Source: Paulinella micropora (lineage: Eukaryota > Cercozoa > Imbricatea > Euglyphida). Taken from it: DNA of 31,405 nt. Made by a program: the position numbers and the translations under genes. Shown one piece after another: positions 20,896 through 28,899 of the stretch (within the stretch, counting starts at the first letter, position 1; each line of letters begins with the position of its first letter). Where the stretch lies: contig BJOX01000002.1 in the NCBI GenBank assembly GCA_009731375.1, positions 1-31,405 on the forward strand, read 5' to 3'. A model generated the notes under the pieces. That model made no database searches. It was given only the letters and a program-made list of their open reading frames with translations, and was not told the DNA's origin.

Positions 20896-23800
20896 TCAGC
20901 CCGGAATCTCGGTAATAGTCACTCTACCCCTGGCCCAAACGTTCGTCCCACCAATAACAAGGCTCCACGTGACACTGCCTTGTGTGTCGCCATAAGCTTC
21001 GAACCAGATATACTCGTTCGCTGCCACTTCCATCATACCCGACAGGCCGACCGAGGTGTACCGCCCGTTGCCATAGAGCCCATGGGCGCCCGCTGTTACA
21101 TTGAAATTGTATTCCGCCGCTTGTACACCGGTGCTTGACGCGGGTCTCACTGAATTCTTTTCTACCCAGACATCGTAAAAGGCGCCACTGGTCGGCGGGT
21201 TGTTGGTAGCCGCTGCTGAAGTAATAAACTTGAACGAGGCAGTGATCAGCCATTTCCTAGGCATACCGGACGTGTTCTGCCAGGTCGTGAAGCCGTTAGC
21301 ATTGCTTACGGTGATATTGCCGTACACGGGCGCCAGCCTCACTACGCCATCGACCGGGATCTTCCTGCCAGTTCCACTATTAACAGTGACGGTCGTGTCG
21401 CTCGTCAGCCAGTGGCCACGGTCCCAGGTGCCCAGCTCGAACTCGCCAAGGTCGTTGAGCTGGAGCACACGATCAGTGCCGGCGGAGGGCAGCGCGCTCG
21501 GCAGCTTCAGTGCGACCGTCCCCGTGCTCGCGATCGTGGAGGTGCCGATCGTAAGTGGTGACGTGTGTGAGTGCGACTCCGGGGTCGAGCCGAACACGAT
21601 ATTGCCACTAGCGTCGGTCTCGAATGTCTGTTTCCCTGTCCAAAACCTGGGCTTGATCTCCGCGATGCGTATATAACCATTCCCGCCCACGGGGACATAG
21701 AGTGACTCTATGACAAAGCGGTAGACTTTGTAGTAGCCCTGGCTAGTAAGAGTGAAAGTCCTGTAAAGCTCAGAGACTAGCCAAGTGGACATGTCGCTGC
21801 CGGAGCGGTACAGCTCTGTCCAGCTACTGGGAGTAGCGGACGCTTCGTTAGAGCCAAACACCGCTATCCGCCGGGGCCAAGTAGACCACTGGTTGACCTC
21901 GGCCAGGCGCGGGTACCAGTCAAAGTCCCTCAGGCGCATGCTAGTCCCGTCCACGAGACGCAGCTGAACCCAATCTCCCTGTACCCCGTTAGTTGACTGC
22001 ACGGTGTAACCGAGACCAGTGACGAGCGATGCAGTGTAGACCCCGCTGCTGTTGTAAAATATCTTGCCTAAAAAGCCCGTGTCACCCGTGGTAATATTGT
22101 CAAACATTCTCCACGGCTGCCAAGTATCGCCATAACCTGTTTCATAAGCATAGGCTGTCACGGCCCAGGTGGCGCTGTTAGACGAGGCGTTGCTCCAGAC
22201 AGGGAACGAGTACGGCGTTAACGAGGTCACGGCACTCGTGCCCAAGCTACCGCTGCTGTCTAGCGTGACCAGCGACGTCGAGCCGGGCAGGCTAGCAGGC
22301 ACTCTGACAGACGAGGCGGCTAGCTGCCCCCCGCTAGACAGGGAAACGAAGGACGTGTTGGACGGCAACGCGGTCGGCAGCAGGAGCGCAGAAGAACCAG
22401 AAGCCGGAGCGGAGAGCGTGCTGGTGCCGCCCGCCCCGCTAAGTGACAGCGAGCTAGCAGCCCCTGTCGCTAGCTGACCACCGGAGTCGAGTGTCACTAG
22501 CGACGTGCTGCCTGGCAGAGAGGCTGGCACCTTTAGCGCAGAAGCACTCAGCTGCCCCGCAGAGGTCAGCGACGTCAGCGAAGTGCTGGCGGGCAGCGAG
22601 CTAGGCAGGCTCAACGCGACCGTCCCGGTGCTCGCGATCGTAGATGTACCGATCGTCAGTGGCGACGTGTGTGTATGCGAGTCCACGTAGCTCTTGTTGG
22701 CGCCGTCTGTCCCGTTTGCGGGGAGTGCTAGGTTCTTAACTCTGAGAGCAAGCCCGCTGTAATCGAAACTCAGCGCGCTGATCTGGAAGTAGTTATTAAC
22801 GCCACTATTTTCAGTTACTATCAACACTGCATACCGACAGATCACGGGCGCAGTAGGTGTAAAAGCGGTTTCTGTAGCGTCGGCGAAGTTGTAATTTGTT
22901 GTCTGTGCTTGCCAGGTGGTCCAAGTATTGCCGTCGTCGCTGACTGCCATCACCCACTTGCGAGGCGATCTTTGTACAGAAGTAGTGATGTAGTACGCGG
23001 TCAGCCGCACTTCCGCCCCGAAATCGAGCTGGATCCACTCCCCATTCACGTTCGAGCCTCCCACTGTCTTGAACTTGTTGCTGGTGTAGGCACCAGTTGA
23101 GGTGTTGTAGACGCTCAGTGGTGTACACCAGAAAGTACCAGTGCCGTTACCATCAAACGCCTTATAAGGGACGGACGTACTGAACGAGCCACTAGCGCTC
23201 ACGACAAACGTCTGACTGCCCGACGTCCAGCTCGCGGATGTCATGCCGTTAGGCATTCTGCTACCGCTCGGAGAGTCTGTAAAAGCAAGACTGTGTCCAA
23301 CCGGCTGCGCATGTGCCAGGCTGCCGCTGCCATCTACCGTGACTAGCGATACCACGGACGGCAGACCACTGAAAGTCTTGATGGCGCTGGAGCCTGTGCC
23401 AGGAGCGGAAAGTGTGCTGGTGCCTCCCGCCCCGCTGAGTGACAGCGAGCTAGCAGCGCCTGTATCGAGCTGGCCAGCGGAGTCGAGTGTCACTAGCAAA
23501 GTGCTGCCTGGCAGAGAGGCAGGCACCTTGAGCGCAGAGGCGCTTAGCTGCCCCGCAGAGGTCAGCGACGTCAGAGAAGTGCTGGCAGGCAGCGAGCTAG
23601 GCAGGCTCAGCGCGACCGTCCCCGTGCTCGCGATCGTGGAGGTGCCGATCGTCAATGGTGTCTTCGAAGTCTGCGTGTCCACGTAGCCTTTGTTGGCGGC
23701 GTCAGTCACGTCTGAGGGTGGTGACAGGTTCCTCGGCAAATACACGTAGTCGTTGAAATCGAATTTTAGCGAGGCTATTTCGTTGACGACCCGGCCGACC

Positions 23801-26268
23801 AGGTTGCTAGAACCAGCGACTATAAATACCATCACCACATACCTGCCAATTGCTGAGGCTATAGGAGCAAACGTCTTTTCCTGGCTCGTGGTGAACGTCT
23901 GTGTCACGTTCTGGTCGTGCCACAAAGTCCAAGTAGAGCCGTTCGTGCTAGTAGCCATCTTCCACTGGCCGGGCGCATACGAGGTCGCGGAATTTATGCT
24001 ACTGGCAGAAGTAACGTAGTACTGGGTCAGTTGAACCACCCTACCCAAATCGAGCTGTAACCAGTTGCCATTCACAAAAACGCCGCTGATGGTCTTGCCA
24101 GTCACCCCCAATGAGCCACTCCAAACGCCCGTAGTAGCGTCGTAAGGGCCTGTGCCCATGTGTGTAGTGCTGACGGAGTTGTCGAACGCGAGTCTAGCAT
24201 CATACAAGACGTTGTCCCCGTACCTCCCATCGGAGCTCGCTGTATAGGTGTACATATCGGGGCTGACCCAGGGGTTCGTAGTCATGTTGCTCGGCATCTT
24301 GCTGCCAGTGGCAGCCAGGCCGAACATCAAGTTATGGTAAATCATATTACCACCAGCTTGCATCGCGCCACCAGACGTTAGTGACATCAGCGCTGTGGTG
24401 ATGGGCAGCGAGCTCGGCAGCGAGAAATTGCTTTGGGACATTTCGTACGTGCTCGGGTTGTACTGCAGCACCATCTTGCCTGAACCGCTCGCTTGGCCCG
24501 ACCTCACCGGCCTGATGGTAGTCGAACCAGCTGTGCTAACATTCATGTCCGCACCGCTCGCGTTCAGCACGATCGCGTTTGTTGCAGGTACCGATAGGGC
24601 GTTATCGCACCCGCCAATCGCAATGCTGTCCGCCCCCAACACGGCGCCCGCATGTGACCCGATAGCTACGGACCGCGCTCCTTGGTTTGTGGTGCCCGCA
24701 TAATATCCTATCGCCACGGATCGCGCCCCTTGGTTGGTACTGCCCGCCGTCGCGCCTATCGCCACGGCGTTGTCGCCTTGATTCTCGTTTCCGGTAGTAT
24801 CTCCCACTGCGACAGCGCCCGAGCCTTGCGTAACCATCCCAGTATAATCGCCTATCGCTATGCTGGCTGCCCCTTGCTTCATGTCCCCGCCGGCCAGGTA
24901 GCCTACAGCGAGCGCGCCGCTAGCCTGTCGGAAGAGATCCTCGATCGTCTTGGTGTTGATCACGCCCGTTTCCTTCACCAGTATGCCGCTAGTGACGGGC
25001 ATGGGCAAGAAGTCGCCCTCCGCGTAGCTCATGGCCCCGTCCGCTCCGGCCGCCAACAGCTTCGTACTTGCAGGAAGGGAGGCCGGCAGCTTGAGTGCAC
25101 AAGACCCACTGGAAGGAGCCGAAAGAGTGCTGTTGCCGCCAGCCCCTGTCAGCGTGAGCGTCGACGAGCTTAATTGGCTGCTCAGGCCTAGCACACCGTC
25201 CGGGTCGACCGTCACCAGCTGCGCGGCCGAGGCGGGCAGAGGGTTAGGCAGCCTCGCGAGGGTGTCCGGGATCGTCGTAACCGTGTAGTCGGTGTCCATG
25301 AGCACGATCGCGCCATTACCGCTAGGAGCCAGGGACGGCTGCTTGAGCGTCCTGTCCTTGACCGCAAAGATCGAGCCGTCTGGGTCCATGGTCACGATGC
25401 AGTCGTCTTGGGTAGGCATGATCGACGGGAACTTCACTGCTCCTGCCACCTGGTGGTCGACGTACGCCTTGGGCGCTAGCTGCGAGGCCTTGGTCGGATA
25501 ACTGGTGTTCTCAAGGCAGCCGGCATTGTACAGCTGGTAGTCGAAGGCCAGGCTCCGCATGTACCAAACCCCCGCCCCGTTGTTTTTAGTGCAGATTACG
25601 CGCAGGTACCGAGCGTAGTCGGCCGAGGTTGCCGGCGTGAACGTGCGCAGGCTGTCGCCGACAAAGGTCTGGGCCGTCTGGCTGTCCCAAGTGAACCACC
25701 GGCTGCCGTCCGCGCTGTAAGCAACTACCCAGTCCCTGGGCGCGGTAATAGCACCCGCGGACGTGAAGTGGTAAGCAGTGACCTTGGCGTGCATCGGTAG
25801 ATCGAGCTGGAGCCACGCGCCCGCTACAGGGAGATTATCGACCATCGTCTCGATCATGGCAGTGTAGTTGTTGCCGCTGTAGCTGTCGGGCGCAGTGGTG
25901 CCCCACAAGGTCGAGAAGTCGCTGTCAAAAGCCAGGTAGGCCTGGGCGGAATTGCTAGAGGCAGAGGCCACAAAGCCAGCGGAGCTGTTAGAAGTCATCC
26001 CGGCCGGCTGGTTAGTTTTCGCTTCGGTGTCAAGCGTCAAGGTAATCAGGTCGGCTAAATCGACCAAGTGCGGGTTCCCGGACGTAGTCAGCCTGTGAGC
26101 TGTATTAAGCGCTACCGCCTCGTTCGCGGCCACGCCGCCTGTGGCCCATCTCACGCCCCCGTCACCGTCCGAAACAAGGACATCGCCGGCCTGTCCGTCG
26201 ACCGGCAGCACAAAGTCGTCCGCCGCCCCATCCAAACGACGCCGTTTGTACGACCTCGCAACTTCCAT
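20896..26268 (-). CDS. Giant fibre-like adhesin: discoidin modules, YadA-like head, possible C1q-like tip
   Basis: The 1,790-residue protein is a mosaic. Residues 1-45 form a basic head and a GDVLVSDGDG-type fibre start. Four discoidin (F5/8 type C)-like modules lie at about 90-245, 660-840, 1005-1170 and 1355-1543, with the hallmark W-x-QLD strand (AWLQLDL, NWLQLDL, EWIQLDF, DWVQLRL). Residues 447-553 hold about six YadA/Hep_Hag-type turns (SIAIG, AVAIG, SVAIG). Between modules are stalk repeats of Ser/Thr/Ala/Leu, including two nearly identical 87-residue copies (870-955, 1201-1288). The C-terminal ~170 residues look like a C1q/TNF-type jelly roll, seen by eye only. Discoidin modules bind glycans or lipids, and YadA heads form trimers, so a trimeric receptor-binding fibre is likely. 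A TATA-like GTTATATC lies about 30 bases before the ATG. No signal peptide is seen. Confidence 0.75.
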   Translation of the reverse strand: MEVARSYKRRRLDGAADDFVLPVDGQAGDVLVSDGDGGVRWATGGVAANEAVALNTAHRLTTSGNPHLVDLADLITLTLDTEAKTNQPAGMTSNSSAGFVASASSNSAQAYLAFDSDFSTLWGTTAPDSYSGNNYTAMIETMVDNLPVAGAWLQLDLPMHAKVTAYHFTSAGAITAPRDWVVAYSADGSRWFTWDSQTAQTFVGDSLRTFTPATSADYARYLRVICTKNNGAGVWYMRSLAFDYQLYNAGCLENTSYPTKASQLAPKAYVDHQVAGAVKFPSIMPTQDDCIVTMDPDGSIFAVKDRTLKQPSLAPSGNGAIVLMDTDYTVTTIPDTLARLPNPLPASAAQLVTVDPDGVLGLSSQLSSSTLTLTGAGGNSTLSAPSSGSCALKLPASLPASTKLLAAGADGAMSYAEGDFLPMPVTSGILVKETGVINTKTIEDLFRQASGALAVGYLAGGDMKQGAASIAIGDYTGMVTQGSGAVAVGDTTGNENQGDNAVAIGATAGSTNQGARSVAIGYYAGTTNQGARSVAIGSHAGAVLGADSIAIGGCDNALSVPATNAIVLNASGADMNVSTAGSTTIRPVRSGQASGSGKMVLQYNPSTYEMSQSNFSLPSSLPITTALMSLTSGGAMQAGGNMIYHNLMFGLAATGSKMPSNMTTNPWVSPDMYTYTASSDGRYGDNVLYDARLAFDNSVSTTHMGTGPYDATTGVWSGSLGVTGKTISGVFVNGNWLQLDLGRVVQLTQYYVTSASSINSATSYAPGQWKMATSTNGSTWTLWHDQNVTQTFTTSQEKTFAPIASAIGRYVVMVFIVAGSSNLVGRVVNEIASLKFDFNDYVYLPRNLSPPSDVTDAANKGYVDTQTSKTPLTIGTSTIASTGTVALSLPSSLPASTSLTSLTSAGQLSASALKVPASLPGSTLLVTLDSAGQLDTGAASSLSLSGAGGTSTLSAPGTGSSAIKTFSGLPSVVSLVTVDGSGSLAHAQPVGHSLAFTDSPSGSRMPNGMTSASWTSGSQTFVVSASGSFSTSVPYKAFDGNGTGTFWCTPLSVYNTSTGAYTSNKFKTVGGSNVNGEWIQLDFGAEVRLTAYYITTSVQRSPRKWVMAVSDDGNTWTTWQAQTTNYNFADATETAFTPTAPVICRYAVLIVTENSGVNNYFQISALSFDYSGLALRVKNLALPANGTDGANKSYVDSHTHTSPLTIGTSTIASTGTVALSLPSSLPASTSLTSLTSAGQLSASALKVPASLPGSTSLVTLDSGGQLATGAASSLSLSGAGGTSTLSAPASGSSALLLPTALPSNTSFVSLSSGGQLAASSVRVPASLPGSTSLVTLDSSGSLGTSAVTSLTPYSFPVWSNASSNSATWAVTAYAYETGYGDTWQPWRMFDNITTGDTGFLGKIFYNSSGVYTASLVTGLGYTVQSTNGVQGDWVQLRLVDGTSMRLRDFDWYPRLAEVNQWSTWPRRIAVFGSNEASATPSSWTELYRSGSDMSTWLVSELYRTFTLTSQGYYKVYRFVIESLYVPVGGNGYIRIAEIKPRFWTGKQTFETDASGNIVFGSTPESHSHTSPLTIGTSTIASTGTVALKLPSALPSAGTDRVLQLNDLGEFELGTWDRGHWLTSDTTVTVNSGTGRKIPVDGVVRLAPVYGNITVSNANGFTTWQNTSGMPRKWLITASFKFITSAAATNNPPTSGAFYDVWVEKNSVRPASSTGVQAAEYNFNVTAGAHGLYGNGRYTSVGLSGMMEVAANEYIWFEAYGDTQGSVTWSLVIGGTNVWARGRVTITEIPG
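21499..21564 (-). repeat. Fibre stalk repeat, partial copy C
   Basis: Only the first ~22 residues of the repeat (SPLTIGTSTIASTGTVALKL) are present, leading into the C-terminal tip domain. Confidence 0.75.
22405..22668 (-). repeat. Fibre stalk repeat, copy B
   Basis: It codes for residues 1201-1288, with the same start and end as copy A and only a few changes (such as STS for STL, GGQLA for AGQLD). Confidence 0.8.
23401..23661 (-). repeat. Fibre stalk repeat, copy A
   Basis: It codes for residues 870-956 of the fibre, starting PLTIGTSTIASTGTVAL and ending GGTSTLSAP. It is nearly identical to copy B at DNA and protein level. Confidence 0.8.
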
Positions 26269-26319
26269 TGGTGGCTGCTTAAATGATATAACAGGAGGAA
26301 AAAGTTTTTTTACTTAGTT

Positions 26320-26538
26320 TTACAGAATCTCGTCTAGAAAATTGTCTACGAAGCGCATGCGTTCTTCCCAAGTGTCTCCGCCAGGGATATCGCGAGCGGG
26401 GTTGATACAGGCTCCGTCGCCATAAGGGCGGCACACGAGCGATGCCAAGTCCCGGGGGTCCCCTTTTTTACAAGTCCCGGACCAATACAGCTGCCCCTCG
26501 AAAAAGCAGGCGCCACAGGTAGGACAAACTGCCAGCAT
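26320..26538 (-). CDS. Small cysteine-rich zinc-ribbon-like protein (72 residues)
   Basis: The frame is open from a TTG at 26562, but the ATG at 26536-26538 is the natural start. The product has C5-x2-C8-x2-C11, C23, C36 and C44, with a GDPRDLASLVCRPYGDGACI core and a GGDTWEERMRFVDNF end. Six cysteines in 40 residues and no signal peptide suggest zinc binding. It lies just upstream of the fibre gene on the same strand and next to the palindrome array. The family is not recognised. Confidence 0.55.
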   Translation of the reverse strand: MLAVCPTCGACFFEGQLYWSGTCKKGDPRDLASLVCRPYGDGACINPARDIPGGDTWEERMRFVDNFLDEIL

Positions 26539-26562
26539 TTCGACACACAGTGTAATGATCAA

Positions 26563-26871
26563 GCACAGAAGAAAAAAACAGCAGCTTTCACGCCAACGTG
26601 AAAATTTTCCCGCAAATCCCGGCCTGCGGCTCAGTCCGGGACATGGCAGGTCCCCCCTCCCCCGCGGTGGTCCAAATCCGCCCTCTGCGCTTAATTAAAT
26701 TCTCGACTGCTTGGACTGCTCCTTTGGACCACAAGGCTCCAAAGGCGGTCCAAAGCGCCAAAAGAACAGACTAGAAAAATCCAAGCGGATTTGGACCACC
26801 GGGTGACAGCAGGGGCAGTCTCGTCGAGCGAACTAGTGTCTCGTCGACACCGTCAGCTGCTCGACGAGCGC
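26563..26871. other. Non-coding edge of the palindrome array
   Basis: This gap holds a small hairpin (TTTCACG, loop CCAA, CGTGAAA at 26586-26603), the word GTGAAAATTTTCCCGC shared with the hairpin cluster at 15.8 kb, and degenerate GGTCC/GGACC palindromes: GTGGTCCAAATCCG at 26667 pairing with GGACCAC at 26726-26732, and GCGGTCC at 26745 pairing with GGACCACC at 26794-26801. They look like worn copies of the 55-bp elements that follow. Two copies of TCGTCGA near 26821 and 26842 are also present. Confidence 0.6.
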
Positions 26872-27297
26872 GTGGTCCAGAGCGGTCAAAAAAAGATATA
26901 CGTCCCCACGTCCGATCCGGACCACCACCGCAGAGGAGGCATACCCACCGCCAACATGATCCAGGCAGTCACGCGAGGTGACGCACTGGTTCGATCGACG
27001 TGTGTGTGTGTGTGCGTCGTGGTCCAAACCGGCCAGAAAAAAATATACGACCTGGGTGTCGTCCTGGACCACCCGTCGAACGACAGAGGGGAGGGACCCA
27101 CCGCCACCATGAACCAGGCAGTGTGTCGTCGGTACTGACCTCGGTGTCGACGGGTGGTCCAAAGCGGTCCAAAAAAGATATACACCCAGACGTCCGATCC
27201 GGACCACCACCGCGAGAGGGAGGGACCCACCGCCAACATGATCCAGGCAGTCTACCAGGGGATACTACACTTGTTTGATCATGGTTGCGGTAGGTCC

Positions 27298-27307
27298 NNN
27301 NNNNNNN
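27298..27307. other. Assembly gap (10 N)
   Basis: A run of ten N between units 3 and 4 of the palindrome array, probably a placeholder of unknown true size because such arrays collapse in short-read assembly. Confidence 0.95.
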
Positions 27308-27577
27308 GGGTTCCCCCCCTTCCCGCGTCCCCTGGTGGTCCGGTGTGGTTGGGAAAAGATATACTGTCTGGGTGCCGATTTGGACCACCACACGGACGAC
27401 ACACCTGACAGTGTCGTCGACACACTGCCACGTGTCTCATGTGCGTGGTCCAGCGCGGTCCAAAAAGAAATAAGGGTAGCGTTGTCGTCCCGGACCACAG
27501 TCGTCGGGAGAGGGGAGAGGGGGGGGGCCCGTACGGAGGACTTTGCATCACCGCCCACGTGAAGTGCCGCAGTTTTG

Positions 27578-27587
27578 NNNNNNNNNN
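27578..27587. other. Assembly gap (10 N)
   Basis: A run of ten N just before unit 6 of the palindrome array; the true length is unknown. Confidence 0.95.
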
Positions 27588-27652
27588 GTGTCCACTAGTG
27601 GTCCGGCGTGACTGGGAAAATATATACTGACTTGGCGCAGATTTGGACCACG

Positions 27653-28400
27653 ACACGACGACACAATCGAAGTGTCGACGAGCCTGTCCGACGTGCTGAC
27701 GGGCGCAATGATAAATACGATAAACATTCATACTTTGCAAACCTTCTTGCTGTTACTAGCCAGGAGGTGAATTTCTTTCGGCTGCAGCACCCAGAGCTAC
27801 AATCGTGTTTGCTGCCTCCTAAGTCATCACGCCCCAAGACTAGAAACTACAACTGTTTTGCGTTTTTGAAATCGTTAATTTTTTTTAAAAAAAATGTGTG
27901 GTCGGTATTAATCTAAAAAATAAGGGGACCCGCACTTCTGGGTGGGAGTCCGGTGCCACCTCCCACCAGAAATTTTTTATTGCAGATTCTGATAGCGCGT
28001 GTCCTGAACGATCGATTGGCACTTCTCCCGACTTAAACTGACCACTATTGAGCGCAGGGGAAAGCCGCAAAGTTTGGTTTTTTAAAAATTCCAGAATCCT
28101 GCCACCACAAAAATCAGGTGTTTCTGCCACCTGGCGCCACCCGGTGTGACATGGTCGAAAACGGCAACACCAAGTGACATTTCGGCATTGCCTTTATTGT
28201 CCGAATCACTATTTATTTCAGCAATATCAACTGGTGGCACCGGTGGCCGCAAAAACAGCAAGGAACCCGAAAGTTGTGGTTGTGGATGGCAAATGCCATT
28301 TTTCCTTGCACGGGCAGGGACAAAAAGGCAATAGATTATCCCAACCTGGGCAAATTGGCAGCATGTTCTTTCAGGCCTATCGACAATTATTCCAGATTGA
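27653..28400. other. Transition region, no supported gene
   Basis: After the last palindrome the sequence becomes progressively AT-rich. No frame here has viral codon bias. It contains an imperfect hairpin (TTCTGGGTGGGAG at 27936-27948 against CTCCCACCAGAA at 27960-27971) and several GGTGCCACC/GGTGGCACC words near 27952-27960, 28125-28145 and 28232-28250. The boundary between viral and animal-like DNA should lie here, but no target-site duplication could be picked out by eye. Confidence 0.5.
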
Positions 28401-28455
28401 TGTACATATGTATGTATGTATGTACGTATGTATGTATCTATGTATATGTATGATA
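28401..28455. repeat. TATG-type microsatellite
   Basis: Imperfect tetranucleotide repeats of TATG with a few substitutions. Confidence 0.85.
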
Positions 28456-28465
28456 TGTCATTAGT

Positions 28466-28560
28466 ATACTATACTATACTATACTATACTATACTATACT
28501 ATACTATACTATACTATACTATACTATACTATACTATACTATACTATACTATACTATACT
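28466..28560. repeat. ATACT pentanucleotide microsatellite, 19 copies
   Basis: Nineteen perfect copies of ATACT in 95 bases. Confidence 0.97.
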
Positions 28561-28647
28561 ACAAAGCCTAGGCCTTCGATTTAATGAAGTTAAATTTAAT
28601 CTCTGGTCATCCGTACGAATCGTTAGCTCAAGAGCTATTGATTCAAT

Positions 28648-28730
<83 letters not shown>

Positions 28731-28810
28731 ACTACTTACTACTACTACTACTACTACTACTACTGCTACTACTACTACTACTGCTGCTACTACTACTACT
28801 GCTACTGCTG

Positions 28811-28842
<32 letters not shown>
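28648..28842. repeat. TAC/CTA trinucleotide microsatellite
   Basis: About 65 copies of TAC with small interruptions (CTTAC, TGC). All-tyrosine or all-leucine frames through it are artefacts. Confidence 0.97.
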
Positions 28843-28899
28843 GCATGTCTCGTAGATGAAACCATTCTGGAAACACCTGAGCATGTCTCGTAGATGAAA
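28843..28899. repeat. 19-bp direct repeat next to the microsatellite
   Basis: GCATGTCTCGTAGATGAAA occurs at 28843-28861 and again at 28881-28899. Confidence 0.9.

Larger units (their letters stand above)
26872..27652. repeat. hr-like array of six 55-bp imperfect palindromes
   Basis: Six elements, each exactly 55 bases from GTGGTCC to GGACCAC-x: 26872-26926, 27019-27073, 27154-27208, 27335-27389, 27445-27499 and 27598-27652. The outer ~18 bases of each side are imperfect inverted repeats (GTGGTCC-x3-x-CGGTC against a right end such as GTCCGATCCGGACCACC). The left-centre carries a conserved A-run plus ATATAC in five units (AAAGAAATAAG in the fifth). After units 1-3, at 26943-26969, 27096-27122 and 27225-27251, comes a 27-bp module (ACCCACCGCC-ACATGATCCAGG type). 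GTCGACAC-like words fill the spacers. Spacing is 110-181 bases. This resembles the hr regions of baculoviruses and nimaviruses, which act as enhancers and candidate origins. Two 10-N gaps interrupt it. Confidence 0.85.

Noticed and set aside
26667-27652. CRISPR array
   Set aside because: Repeats are palindromic 55-mers with spacers of different length that themselves share a 27-bp module; the context is eukaryotic and no cas genes are present.
28174-28464. A 96-codon plus frame with an apparent TTTATTTCAG splice acceptor near 28212-28223
   Set aside because: The sequence after the acceptor is partly protein-like, but it runs into a TATG microsatellite, has no recognised domain and no partner exon, so it is not supported.
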